A DNA stretch of 17,008 bases from JAKEHA01 sp964560355 (GCA_964560355.1 CAZLLI010000059.1:1-17008), one strand, 5' to 3'; counted from the stretch's first letter, positions 1 through 8,499 are shown. Numbers and translations: made by a program. The notes: generated by a model not told the origin, from the sequence alone.

Positions 1-1144
1 GGCGGGCGCGGTGGTGGCGGTGATCGGCGCGGCGACCGCGATCTTCGCGGCGATGATCGGCTTCGCGCAGAAAGACATCAAGAAGGTGCTCGCGTATTCG
101 ACCGTGAGCCAGCTGGGCTACATGTTCCTCGCGGTCGGTGTGGGCGCGTACGCGGCCGGCGTGTTCCATCTGCTCACCCACGCGTTCTTCAAGGCGTGCT
201 TGTTCCTCGGCGCGGGCTCCGTGATTCACGGGCTTTCGGGCGAGCAGGACATGTTCAAGATGGGCCAGCTGTCGAAGCACATGAAGACGACGTGGCTCAC
301 CTTCCTGATCTCGGCGCTCGCGATCGCGGGCATCCCCGGGCTCGCGGGTTTCTTCTCCAAGGATGAGATCCTGTGGAGCACGTTCAACGCGCACATCGGC
401 CCCGAGTGGTTGCCGCGCGTGCTGTGGATCGTCGGTATCGCGACCGCCGGCATGACGGCGTTTTACGTCTTCCGCGCGGTGTTCCTCACCTTCCACGGCA
501 AGGACAACGTGTCGCACGAAGCCAAGCACCACTTGCACGAGTCGCCGCCCTTGATGACGGTGCCCCTCATCATCCTCGCCGCGGGCGCGGTGCTGGCCGG
601 TTACCTGGGTGTTCCGGCCGTGCTTGGCGGCAACAATGCGATCCATCATTGGCTCGAGCCCGTGTTCGCGGGTCACGTGGGCGGCCACGACGTCGGGGTC
701 GGCATGGCGACGCTCGCGTCGCACGCGCCCGCCGTCCGCGCGGCGGTGGAAGGGCACAGCGACCTCGAGATGATCCTCATGGGCGTCTCGGTGCTGGTCG
801 CGATCGCCGGTATTCTGTTCGCGCACGCGATCTACGTGCGCTCGCCGGGCGGCGCGACCGCCATCGTGCAGTCGCTGGGGCCGATCTACACCCTGGTTGC
901 GAACAAGTTCTACGTCGACGAGCTCTACGAGCGCGCCATCGTGCGACCGGGTTATGCGCTCGCCGACAAGCTGATGTACCGCGTCATCGACTCCGGCCTC
1001 ATCGAAGGCATCGTCAACGGGCTCGGCATCTCTGCGCGCCTGGTCGGCGCCGGCGTGCGACTCCTGCAGTCGGGCGTGGTGCGCACCTACGCGTTCTTCA
1101 TGCTGATCGGATTCCTGTTCCTGGTCTTCCGGCTGGTGAGATGA
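1..1144 (+). CDS. nuoL: NADH-quinone oxidoreductase subunit L, C-terminal part (5' end outside window)
   Basis: The reading frame is open from base 2 and ends at TGA 1142-1144, giving about 380 residues of the C-terminal part of NuoL, the distal antiporter-like subunit of respiratory complex I in the inner membrane. NuoL carries protons across the membrane and passes conformational energy along the membrane arm. Visible family hallmarks are the DIKKVLAYSTVSQLGYMF segment near the start, the HAFFKACLFLGAG helix, and the AGIPGLAGFFSKDEIL segment. The last 100 or so residues are consistent with the long lateral amphipathic helix and terminal membrane helix that separate NuoL from NuoM and NuoN. 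The stop is directly followed by the nuoM GTG, so the genes are translationally coupled. The family usually has 600-700 residues, so roughly the first 40 percent lies upstream. Identity is secure. Confidence 0.96.
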   Translation, partial: AGAVVAVIGAATAIFAAMIGFAQKDIKKVLAYSTVSQLGYMFLAVGVGAYAAGVFHLLTHAFFKACLFLGAGSVIHGLSGEQDMFKMGQLSKHMKTTWLTFLISALAIAGIPGLAGFFSKDEILWSTFNAHIGPEWLPRVLWIVGIATAGMTAFYVFRAVFLTFHGKDNVSHEAKHHLHESPPLMTVPLIILAAGAVLAGYLGVPAVLGGNNAIHHWLEPVFAGHVGGHDVGVGMATLASHAPAVRAAVEGHSDLEMILMGVSVLVAIAGILFAHAIYVRSPGGATAIVQSLGPIYTLVANKFYVDELYERAIVRPGYALADKLMYRVIDSGLIEGIVNGLGISARLVGAGVRLLQSGVVRTYAFFMLIGFLFLVFRLVR

Positions 1145-2683
1145 GTGGACACGCTTAGCCTGGTCACCTTCCTGCCGCTCTTCGGCGCGCTCGTCATCGC
1201 GCTGATGCCGTCGCGCGCGCACGCGCTGGTGCGTTGGTTCGCGCTGCTGGTGTCGGCGGGCGTGTTCGTGCTCTCGCTGCAGCTGGTGCAGGCCTTCCAG
1301 ACCAACGCCGACATGCAGATGGTCGTGAATGTGTCGTGGCTGCCGTCGCTCGGCATCTCGTACAAGATGGGCGTCGACGGGATCAGCCTGTTCCTGGTCA
1401 TGCTGGTCACGTTCCTCACCCCCATTACGATTCTCGGCTGCTTCAACTCGATCGAAGAGCGGGTGAAGGAGTTCTTCATCGCCATGCTGGTGCTGGAGAC
1501 GGCGATGATCGGCGCGTTCGTCGCGCTCGACTTGTTCCTCTTCTACGTGTTCTGGGAAGCGATGCTGATCCCGATGTACTTCATGATCGGCATCTGGGGC
1601 GGCGAGCGGAAGATCTACGCCACCGTAAAATTCTTCATCTATACGATGGTGGGCTCGCTCCTCATGCTGGTCGCCATCCTGTACGTCGTGCACACGCACC
1701 GCGTGCAGACGGGCGAGCTCACGTTCGACCTGGCGCTCCTCATGGGCACCGCGCTGTCGTCGCAACAGCAATGGCTCCTGTTCCTCGCCTTCGCGCTCGC
1801 GTTCGCGATCAAGGTCCCGATGTTCCCGTTCCACACCTGGTTGCCCGACGCGCACGTCGAAGCCCCCACGCCCGGCTCCGTGATCCTGGCCGGCGTGCTG
1901 CTCAAGATGGGGACCTACGGCTTCATTCGCTTCGCCATGCCGATGTTCCCGGAAGCCGCCATTCGGTCCATTCCTTATATAGCGGCGCTCTCGATCATCG
2001 GCATCATCTACGGCGCCTGCGTCGCCATGGTGCAGCAGGACGTGAAGAAGCTGGTCGCGTACTCGTCGGTGTCGCACTTGGGATTCGTGATGCTGGGGCT
2101 GTTCGCGCTCAACGTGCAAGCCGTGCAGGGCGCCATGCTCGGCATGATCAACCACGGCATCTCGACGGGCGCGCTCTTCTTGTTGGTCGGCGTCATTTAC
2201 GAACGCCGCCACACGCGCATGATCTCGGAGTACGGCGGGCTCACCAAGGTCATGCCGCTCTACACCACCGTGTTCATGATCGTCGCGCTGTCGTCGATCG
2301 GCTTGCCGCCCTTGAACGGATTCGTCCATGAATTCCTGATCTTGGTAGGCGCGTTCCAAACCAACGCGTGGTGGGGCATCCTCGCCGCGAGCGGCGTCGT
2401 GCTGGGAGCGATCTACATGCTGTGGATGTTCCAGCGCGTGTTCTTCGGCGACGTGACCAACCCCAAGAACGCGGGCCTGAAGGACCTGACACCGCGCGAA
2501 GTGCTCGTGTTCGTCCCGCTCTTGGTGATGATCTTCTGGTTCGGGGTCTACTCGAAGCCCTTCACCGCGCGCATGGAGCCCGCGGTCGCGAAATTCGTCG
2601 AGCAAATGACGAGCGCGCGCCAGGCCATGATCGAGCGCGACGGCGATTCGTACGCGGTCGAAAATGGGGAGAAGGTGGAGTGA
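1145..2683 (+). CDS. nuoM: NADH-quinone oxidoreductase subunit M
   Basis: This 512-residue multi-pass inner-membrane protein is the middle antiporter-like subunit of complex I. Key proton-channel residues are present: the conserved Glu at about residue 138 (VFWEAMLIPMY motif, equivalent to E. coli Glu144) and the Lys at about 223 (AIKVPMFPFHTWLPDAH motif, equivalent to Lys234). EAPTPGSVILAGVLLKMG and the KKLVAYSSVSHLGFVMLG helix are also typical. The start is a GTG at 1145 that abuts the nuoL TGA, with a weak GGTGAG upstream; no ATG gives a better amino end, and MDTLSLVTFLPL fits the usual NuoM start. Its stop overlaps the nuoN ATG by one base. Length and motifs are normal for the family. Confidence 0.97.
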   Translation: MDTLSLVTFLPLFGALVIALMPSRAHALVRWFALLVSAGVFVLSLQLVQAFQTNADMQMVVNVSWLPSLGISYKMGVDGISLFLVMLVTFLTPITILGCFNSIEERVKEFFIAMLVLETAMIGAFVALDLFLFYVFWEAMLIPMYFMIGIWGGERKIYATVKFFIYTMVGSLLMLVAILYVVHTHRVQTGELTFDLALLMGTALSSQQQWLLFLAFALAFAIKVPMFPFHTWLPDAHVEAPTPGSVILAGVLLKMGTYGFIRFAMPMFPEAAIRSIPYIAALSIIGIIYGACVAMVQQDVKKLVAYSSVSHLGFVMLGLFALNVQAVQGAMLGMINHGISTGALFLLVGVIYERRHTRMISEYGGLTKVMPLYTTVFMIVALSSIGLPPLNGFVHEFLILVGAFQTNAWWGILAASGVVLGAIYMLWMFQRVFFGDVTNPKNAGLKDLTPREVLVFVPLLVMIFWFGVYSKPFTARMEPAVAKFVEQMTSARQAMIERDGDSYAVENGEKVE

Positions 2684-4331
2684 TGCCGCAGTTCACGGGC
2701 GAAATCGCGCGCTTGTTGATGCCGCTCTTCATTCTGACCGGGGGCGCGTGCATGCTGCTCGCGTGGGCGGCGATCTCGGAGAAGTCGGCGCGCGCGCAGG
2801 CGTGGTTCGCGGGGCTGGTGCACGTCGCGGCCCTGTGGAGCATCGCGTCGTTATGGAACGCCGAGGGCTGGCCCATCCTGAACGGCATGCTCATCGTCGA
2901 CCGCTTCGGGCTCTTCTTCGCCGGCATCTGCGTGGTGTCGTCGCTCGCCGCGATCCTGGTTTCGTCGGGCTATTTGCACCGCTTCAACATCCACCGCGGC
3001 GAATACTACGCGCTCCTCACGCTGGCGACGGCGGGCATGTTCGTGCTCGTCACCGCCTACGATTTGATGTCGGTCTTCCTCGGCATCGAGCTCATGAGCC
3101 TCGCCATCTACGTCATCGTCGGCTTCCGCCGCCGCGACTTCCTCGCCAACGAAGCAGCCATGAAGTACTTCCTGCTCGGCGCCTTCGCCATCGCGTTCTT
3201 TCTATACGGGATGTCGATCATCTACGGCGTGTGCGGGACCATGAACTTCAAGGGCATCGTGGTCGAAGCCACCACGCGCGAGCTCATCAAGCAGCCGCCC
3301 TTCTTGTTCGCGATCGCGCTGCTCTTGGTCGGCTTCGTGTTCAAGGTGAGCGCGGTGCCGTTCCACATGTGGGTGCCCGACGTGTACCAGGGCGCGCCCT
3401 CGCCGGTGACCGGCTACATGGCGGGCGCCGTCAAGGCGGCGTCGTTCGCGGCCTTCCTGCGCTTGTTCTACATGAGCTTCATGCCGGCGCGCGCGCAGTG
3501 GATCGACATCGTGGTGGTGCTCGCGGTCGCCACCATGACGCTCGGCAACGTGGTGGCGCTGGTGCAACGCAACGTCAAGCGCATGCTCGCGTACTCGAGC
3601 ATCGCGCACGCGGGCTACATCCTGATCGGCATGGCGGCGCTCGGCATCGACAACACCAAGGCCGCGTCGGGCGTCATGTTCTATCTGGTGGTGTACGCGT
3701 TCATGACCATGGGTGCGTTCGCGCTCATCGCGGCGCTCGAGAATCGCGAGGACTCGCGCGGGCTCGAGCTCGACGACCTCTCCGGCCTCGGCCTGCGTCG
3801 ACCCGTGATCGGCGCCACCATGGCGCTGTTCATGTTCGCGATGGCCGGCATTCCGCCGACGGGCGGATTCTTCGGGAAGTACTACATCTTCTCGGCGGCC
3901 ATCGACCGCGGTCTCACCTGGCTCGCCGTGGTGGGCGTGCTCAACAGCGCGCTCTCGCTCTACTATTACCTGCGCGTGGTCGTCTATATGTACATGCGCA
4001 AGCCTGCGCCCAACGCCGCCCCCGTCTTCGACGACTGGGGTGTGCGCGTCGTCCTCTTCGTCTCGGTGGTNNNNNNNNNNNNNNNNNNNNNNNNNNNNNN
4101 NNNNNNNNNNNNNNNNNNNNNNNNNNNNNNNNNNNNNNNNNNNNNNNNNNNNNNNNNNNNNNNNNNNNNNCCGCCCCCGTCTTCGACGACTGGGGTGTGC
4201 GCGTCGTCCTCTTCGTCTCGGTGGTGGTCACGATCTGGCTGGGCCTCGGCCCAAGCGGCGTCGTCCCCGGCATCGAGACCGTCCTCGGCTGGACCAGCGA
4301 TTCGCTCACACGAATCGCGAGTCTGCGCTAG
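2683..4331 (+). CDS. nuoN: NADH-quinone oxidoreductase subunit N, interrupted by an assembly gap
   Basis: NuoN is the third antiporter-like membrane subunit of complex I. ATG 2683 overlaps the nuoM stop and follows a good Shine-Dalgarno (AAGGTGGAG). Visible motifs are FLGIELMSLAIYVIVGF with conserved Glu about 136, FVFKVSAVPFHMWVPDVYQGAP with Lys about 221, KRMLAYSSIAHAGYILIG, and AGIPPTGGFFGKYYIF. Read literally, the gene runs into 100 Ns and leaves frame. The 55 bases at 4016-4070 recur exactly at 4171-4225; if one copy and the Ns are removed, base 4070 joins 4226 and the frame continues to TAG 4329-4331. This gives 497 residues, close to the usual size of about 485. The gene is therefore most likely intact in the organism. 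It is the last gene of the nuo operon, in the usual L-M-N order. Confidence 0.95.
4016..4225. repeat. 55-bp direct repeat flanking the gap (unmerged contig overlap)
   Basis: Bases 4016-4070 and 4171-4225 are identical over 55 positions, and the second copy begins exactly at the end of the N run. A repeat that stops precisely at both gap edges, inside a conserved gene whose frame is restored by collapsing it, is the signature of two contigs that overlap by an assembler word length and were scaffolded without merging. It is not a biological duplication. Confidence 0.93.
4071..4170. other. Assembly gap of exactly 100 N
   Basis: There are exactly 100 undetermined bases, the conventional placeholder for a gap of unknown length. 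The flanking 55-bp identity implies the true gap length is negative (an overlap), so no sequence is probably missing here. Confidence 0.97.
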
Positions 4332-4364
4332 CGATCTTCCGCGCCAAAATTACGCCCGCCCCCC

Positions 4365-4393
4365 AAGACAAACTCGGGTTTCGAGACTACACT
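4365..4393 (+). promoter_or_regulatory. Candidate sigma-70 type promoter for the DinB-like gene
   Basis: AAGACA (4365-4370, 4 of 6 matches to TTGACA) and TACACT (4388-4393, 4 of 6 to TATAAT) are separated by 17 bases. Transcription would start near 4400, just ahead of the hairpin at 4405-4440. No better candidate was found between nuoN and this gene. This is moderate pattern evidence only, and the consensus of this organism is unknown. Confidence 0.35.
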
Positions 4394-4404
4394 GTCTAGC
4401 GAAC

Positions 4405-4440
4405 CCGGCCTCCGTCGCGCCGCAAACGCGAGGAGGCCGG
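4405..4440 (+). promoter_or_regulatory. RBS-sequestering hairpin before the DinB-like gene
   Basis: CCGGCCTCC (4405-4413) is the perfect reverse complement of GGAGGCCGG (4432-4440). Inside it, CGCG 4416-4419 can pair with CGCG 4427-4430, leaving a CCGCAAA loop and a small internal loop. The Shine-Dalgarno AGGAGG (4431-4436) lies in the 3' arm, so the folded RNA would hide the ribosome site. No T run follows, which argues against a simple intrinsic terminator of the nuo operon. The structure is seen directly; its regulatory role is inferred. Confidence 0.6.
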
Positions 4441-4448
4441 TGTGCCTT

Positions 4449-4973
4449 ATGAGCATCCAAACCGAAGTATGGCTGCGGGGACCGGTCACGGGTATTCCGG
4501 CGTTGCTGATGCCGGTCGCCCACGCCCTCCTGCAGGCGAAGGAAGACGTGGTGCGCGCGGCCGACGGGCTGTCGGACGAGGCCCTGTGGACGCGGCCGGG
4601 CGGCGCGGCGTCGGCCGGCTTCCATATGCTCCACATGGCGCAATCGCTCGACCGGCTCATGACCTACGCGCGCGGCGAGACGCTTACGGACTCGCAGCGC
4701 GCCGCCCTCGCGCTCGAGAGGAGCGGGGAAGTCGACGCGGGCGCCGACGACCTCATCGAGTTGGTAGCGACCTCCGTGGAGCGCGCGCTGCGCCAGCTCC
4801 GCTGCACGTCGGAGGCGGGGCTCATGGGCGAGCGCCGCATCGGCCGCGCGCTGGTGCCGTCGACCGTCCTCGGCGTGTTGTTCCACGCCGCCGAGCACAC
4901 CACCCGCCACGCGGGCCAGCTCATCACGACCATCAAGGTGGTCACGGGCCGCACCGACCCCCAAGAAGAGTAG
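4449..4973 (+). CDS. DinB/YfiT-like four-helix metal-binding protein
   Basis: This 174-residue cytoplasmic protein resembles the DinB/YfiT-like putative metalloenzyme superfamily, whose characterised members include thiol-dependent transferases; its own substrate cannot be told. An amino-terminal helix is followed by FHMLHMAQSLDRL (His59, His62) and, near the C-terminus, LFHAAEHTTRHAGQLITT (His146, His150, His154). The usual three-His metal site is most likely one of His59/62 plus His150 and His154. I chose ATG 4449, 12 nt after AGGAGG; GTG 4440 in the same frame would add three residues but sits only 3 nt from the Shine-Dalgarno. The gene stands between the nuo operon and the CHAT gene, so its context gives no clear function. 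Family assignment is good, function unknown. Confidence 0.8.
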   Translation: MSIQTEVWLRGPVTGIPALLMPVAHALLQAKEDVVRAADGLSDEALWTRPGGAASAGFHMLHMAQSLDRLMTYARGETLTDSQRAALALERSGEVDAGADDLIELVATSVERALRQLRCTSEAGLMGERRIGRALVPSTVLGVLFHAAEHTTRHAGQLITTIKVVTGRTDPQEE

Positions 4974-5021
4974 ACAGGTTCCACTAGGCGGCCGACGCCG
5001 CTTTGGGCTAGGGTCACCCGC

Positions 5022-5027
5022 AGGAGG
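5022..5027 (+). promoter_or_regulatory. Distant Shine-Dalgarno upstream of the CHAT gene
   Basis: A perfect AGGAGG lies 20 nt before ATG 5048, much further than the usual 5-10 nt. No in-frame ATG, GTG or TTG occurs between them, and ATG 5048 begins a convincing signal peptide, so the start is kept. Initiation may be weak or rely on another feature. Confidence 0.4.
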
Positions 5028-5047
5028 AACCTGGACTCGAAGCCCCC

Positions 5048-7852
5048 ATGCGACGTGCGGTTGCGCTGATTCTCTTGGTCGCGGCGTTCGCGACCGCCGC
5101 CGCGACGTCGCGACGCACGCACCGCCCCACCCCCGCCGACCGCGCTGCCGATTCACTCTTCGACGCCACCGCCTACGACTCGCTGCTCGGCTTTGCGCAG
5201 CTCGAGATAATGCGCGCGCGCGCCGCCGGCGACTCGATCGAAGTGGGCCGCATGATCTACCAGCGCGGGCGCGCGCGGCAGATCCTGCGCCTCCCGGGCG
5301 GGCGCAAGGACCTCGACCGCGCCCACGCCATCGCGCTCACCGAGGGCGACACCCTGGGGCTGATCAGCGCCATCGGCGTGAAGAGCTTCTTCGCCATGGT
5401 CGACGGCCAGTTCGACGAGTGCCTGCGCCTGAACGCCGAGCGCATCCCGCTCGCGAAGGCGATCGGCAACCGTCGCAGCGAAGGGTGGGGTCACCTCCTC
5501 GTCGGGTACGTGAATCTGCTGCGCGAAAACCTGTCCGTCGCGCGCTCGGAGTACGACGCCGCGGTGAGCGCGTTTCGCGACGCCAGGCGCCCGCAGCAGG
5601 AGCTGACCGCGCTGATCGGGCTCGCGCGCGTGTGCGAGCGCCAGGGCGAGATCGCGGAGTCGCGGCGCGTGTACTGGAAGGCGCTCGCGCTCGCTCACCA
5701 GCTCGGCGACAAGGGCCAAGAGTCCGACGTGTGGAACAACCTCGCGTCGATGGAGCACGAGCACGGCGACCTCGCGGTGTGCGAGCGCTATTTTCGTCGC
5801 GCGTACGAGCTCAAGCGCCAAGCGCGTGCGCCCGACCTCGCGGTGGCGGCCGGCAACGTGGCCGAGATCAGCGTGCTGCTGGGGAGTTATTCGGCGGCCG
5901 AGTCGGTGCTGGTCGACGCGATCGCGTACACGCGCGAGTGGCAGAACACGCTCGGGATGCAGGACCTGCAGTGCACGCTCGGCACCGTGCGTGCGGCGCA
6001 GGGGCGTTACGCGGGCGCGGTGCAGTGCTATCGCAGGGCGCTCGCGATTTATGGCTCCATCGAAGACCGCGTGGAAGCAGCGACGGGCCTGGCCGACGTG
6101 CTGGTGTTGCAGGACCACGTCGGCGCGGCCATCGCGGTGCTCGACACCCACCTCGTCGACCTCTCGCGCGTGTCGCCGTCGCGCTGGCGGTCGCTCGCGT
6201 TCGTGACCTGGGCGCGCTGTCTGCGCGAGGGCGGTGACATCCCCCGCGCCGGCCGCGTCGCGCGCGCCGCGTGGGACGACGCCGCGTCGCGCTCCGACAC
6301 CACCGCGGCCGTGGTCGCCGCCACCGAGCTCGGCACCTGCTTGCGCGCGGCGGGGGAGGTCGAGCGTGCCTACGAGTGGTTCCAGCGCGCGCGCGCGATG
6401 TTCGTCGCCGCCATGCCGCGCGCGAGCGAGTTCCGGCTGCGCGAAGCGCAGCGCGTGTCGCTGGCGGAACCGCTGGTGGCGTTGAGCCCCGTGCTCCTCG
6501 AGTGGCCGCGCGACGCCAAGCGCGGGGAGCGCGAGCGCGACCTGTTCGACTTCATCCAGGAGATCAAGGCGCGCACGCTGCTCGAACGCGTCGCCGACCC
6601 GCGCCGCGCGCCCGACTTGACGCCCGCCTTCTCGCAGCCGGTGACGGCGAGCGAGCTCGCGTCGACGGTGCTGCGCGACGGCGAGTGCTTGATCGACTAC
6701 ACGCTCGCGGGCAACGAAGTGCTCGCGTTCGCGGCGACGCACGACGGCCTGCGCCTCTCGCGCATCGCGAACGCCGACGAGGTGCGCAAGCAGGTGAGCC
6801 GCTACCACCGCCTGCTCGCGCAACGGCCGGCGGAAAACTCCGAGCCCGGCGACGTGCGCGCGGCCGCGCGCTCGCTCGGCGCGACGCTGCTCGGCGGTTT
6901 GGGCGACGTCGTACGCTCGTCGCAGCACGTGTACGTCGCGACCGACGGCTGGCTGGCCGCGCTGCCGATGGAAACGCTGGTGTGCCCCGACGTCGACGAC
7001 GAGCCGCTCCTGGTCCAGCGCGACGTCATGCGCGTCCCCTCGGCGTCGCTCTTGCGCTTGCAGCGCGCGCGACCCGCGCACGCGTACGCGGGCGGCGACG
7101 CGGCGTCGCTCTTGGCGGTGCCGCCGCCGCCCAACGAGCTCCAGGGCGCGCGGCGCGAAGTCTCGCGACTCGCGTCGCGCTACCGAAACGTCGACCGCCT
7201 GGGCGCGTCCGACCACGATGACTTCATCGACGCCATCGCGCGCCACGACGTCGTGCACGTGGCGACGCACGTGCGCGTCGACGCCGAGCGCCCGTGGAAC
7301 TCCGGCATCTTGATCGCGAGTCCCGCGGCCGGCGCGGCGCGCGTCGGGCCGACGCGCGCGGGTGCGGCCGACTCCAGCGTCGCGAGCGACCTCGCGGCCG
7401 ACCCGTACGCGCGCGCGGGTCAAATCGCGGCCGCGCGCAGCGACGCGCGCCTGGTGGTGCTGTCGGGGTGCGAGTCCGCGCTCGGGCGCACCACCCAAGG
7501 CGAAGGGGTGTTGGGCGTCGCGGCGGCTTTCTTTGCCGCCGGGGCCCACTCGCTGGTGGCGAGCATCTGGGAAGTCGACGATCGCACCACCGCCGACCTG
7601 ATGGAACGCTTCTACACCCACCTCGCGACCGGCGAATCGGTCGCGGCCGCCCTGCGCTCGGCCCAGCTATCCATTCGCGACGAGCGACCGCACCCGTTCT
7701 ACTGGGCGGGGTTCGTCGCCATCGGTGACGCCGACGTGACGGTCCGTCTCGAACGGCGCCCGGCGGGGCACCGCGTGGTTTGGCTCTTTGGGGCGCTAAT
7801 CGTCGTTTCTATAGCAACTTGGGCCATCATGAGGGGACGCGGATCCGTGTGA
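5048..7852 (+). CDS. Exported, membrane-anchored TPR-CHAT domain protein (caspase-like protease)
   Basis: This is a 934-residue protein. Residues 1-19 form a signal peptide (Arg-Arg, then a hydrophobic run, possible cleavage after Ala17 or Ala19). Residues about 80-430 are helical TPR-like repeats; NNLASMEHEHGDLAVCERYF and GTVRAAQGRYAGAVQCYRRA are clear units. The C-terminal third is a CHAT domain with the caspase-type dyad: VHVATH (His741) and VVLSGCESALG (Cys808), followed by GEGVLGVAAAFFAAGAHSLV and ALRSAQLSIRD. Residues about 911-927 are a hydrophobic span with a short basic tail. Together these place the TPR and CHAT parts outside the cytoplasm, anchored by the C-terminus. CHAT proteins are cysteine peptidases such as separase-like and TPR-CHAT enzymes; the substrate here is unknown. 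The sigma gene follows after 30 nt, suggesting co-transcription. The Shine-Dalgarno is 20 nt from the start. Domain call is secure; protease activity and role are inferred. Confidence 0.92.
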   Translation: MRRAVALILLVAAFATAAATSRRTHRPTPADRAADSLFDATAYDSLLGFAQLEIMRARAAGDSIEVGRMIYQRGRARQILRLPGGRKDLDRAHAIALTEGDTLGLISAIGVKSFFAMVDGQFDECLRLNAERIPLAKAIGNRRSEGWGHLLVGYVNLLRENLSVARSEYDAAVSAFRDARRPQQELTALIGLARVCERQGEIAESRRVYWKALALAHQLGDKGQESDVWNNLASMEHEHGDLAVCERYFRRAYELKRQARAPDLAVAAGNVAEISVLLGSYSAAESVLVDAIAYTREWQNTLGMQDLQCTLGTVRAAQGRYAGAVQCYRRALAIYGSIEDRVEAATGLADVLVLQDHVGAAIAVLDTHLVDLSRVSPSRWRSLAFVTWARCLREGGDIPRAGRVARAAWDDAASRSDTTAAVVAATELGTCLRAAGEVERAYEWFQRARAMFVAAMPRASEFRLREAQRVSLAEPLVALSPVLLEWPRDAKRGERERDLFDFIQEIKARTLLERVADPRRAPDLTPAFSQPVTASELASTVLRDGECLIDYTLAGNEVLAFAATHDGLRLSRIANADEVRKQVSRYHRLLAQRPAENSEPGDVRAAARSLGATLLGGLGDVVRSSQHVYVATDGWLAALPMETLVCPDVDDEPLLVQRDVMRVPSASLLRLQRARPAHAYAGGDAASLLAVPPPPNELQGARREVSRLASRYRNVDRLGASDHDDFIDAIARHDVVHVATHVRVDAERPWNSGILIASPAAGAARVGPTRAGAADSSVASDLAADPYARAGQIAAARSDARLVVLSGCESALGRTTQGEGVLGVAAAFFAAGAHSLVASIWEVDDRTTADLMERFYTHLATGESVAAALRSAQLSIRDERPHPFYWAGFVAIGDADVTVRLERRPAGHRVVWLFGALIVVSIATWAIMRGRGSV

Positions 7853-7882
7853 ACATGAGGTTGTGATCGTTCCCGGCGTGGT

Positions 7883-8458
7883 ATGTCTCATTCTATGAGA
7901 GAAGGACCCGGAAGCTCGGACCGAGAGCTGGTCGAACGCGCCCGCCTCGACCCCGGCACCCCCGAGGGTCGCGCGGCGGCCGGCGAGTTGCTGCGGCGCT
8001 ATCGACGGCCGGTGTACGTGTGGTGCTTCCGGTACGTGGGCGAACACGAGCGCGCGCTCGATATGGCGCAAGATGTTCTCCTCGCCGCGTACCAGAGACT
8101 GGGTGAGTTCGAAGGGCGGGCCGCCTTCTCTTCGTGGCTGTTCGTGATCGCGCGCAACCGCTGCCTGAACGAAATTCGCAACGACGCGCGGCGCGAAGAC
8201 ATCGAGCCGGATTCGCTCCTCGACGAGTCGACCGGCTTCGACGAACGGCTCGAGGCGGAAATGCAAGGACAGCGCCTGTTGGATCTCGCGGCGCGCGTGC
8301 TCGACGAAGAGGAACGCAAGGCACTGTGGCTCCGATACTCGGAGCTCTTGCCGGTGGACGAGATCACGGGACTCTTGAATCTGGATCACAAGTCGGGCGC
8401 GCGAGCGCTCTTGCAACGCGCCCGACGAAAGCTGCGAGCAGCCCTGGAATCGCAATAA
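7883..8458 (+). CDS. ECF-type RNA polymerase sigma factor
   Basis: This 191-residue sigma-70 family factor has only regions 2 and 4, the layout of extracytoplasmic-function sigmas. Region 2 (about 31-100) contains RALDMAQDVLLAAYQRL and AAFSSWLFVIARNRCLNEIR, which bind core polymerase and melt the -10 element. Region 4 (about 131-187) contains LDEEERKALWLRY, a helix-turn-helix and an Arg/Lys-rich end for -35 recognition. It would direct polymerase to a small stress or surface regulon. ATG 7883 and ATG 7895 are both possible starts, and neither has a clear Shine-Dalgarno. The CHAT gene ends 30 nt upstream and the anti-sigma gene starts 41 nt downstream, so the three genes look like one unit. 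The ECF group cannot be assigned by eye. Confidence 0.93.
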   Translation: MSHSMREGPGSSDRELVERARLDPGTPEGRAAAGELLRRYRRPVYVWCFRYVGEHERALDMAQDVLLAAYQRLGEFEGRAAFSSWLFVIARNRCLNEIRNDARREDIEPDSLLDESTGFDERLEAEMQGQRLLDLAARVLDEEERKALWLRYSELLPVDEITGLLNLDHKSGARALLQRARRKLRAALESQ

Positions 8459-8499
8459 CGCACGGGCCGGGCGCTCGCGGAAGAACGAGGGAGGACGAT

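Noticed and set aside
4016..4225. The 55-bp repeat as a biological duplication or mobile element footprint
   Set aside because: It ends exactly at both edges of a 100-N scaffold gap, and collapsing it restores nuoN, so it is an assembly overlap.
4442..4987. A second open frame overlapping the DinB-like gene, starting GTG 4442
   Set aside because: It is Arg/Pro/Gly rich without family features; the other frame shows the DinB His motif.
5153..7621. An 822-codon open frame on the minus strand opposite the CHAT gene
   Set aside because: It mirrors the CHAT gene, has a composition typical of antisense frames in GC-rich DNA (Arg, Ala, His, Val rich) and no recognisable motif; the plus-strand protein has clear TPR and CHAT motifs.
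7788..7815. A promoter for the sigma gene inside the end of the CHAT gene (TTGGGG, 16 bases, TATAGC)
   Set aside because: Only 3 of 6 and 4 of 6 matches; too weak to report, although ECF units often have an internal promoter.
5048..7852. A CHAT-based anti-phage defence system
   Set aside because: No gasdermin, CRISPR effector, nuclease partner or other defence gene adjoins it, and the protein is exported; the sigma/anti-sigma context points to envelope signalling.
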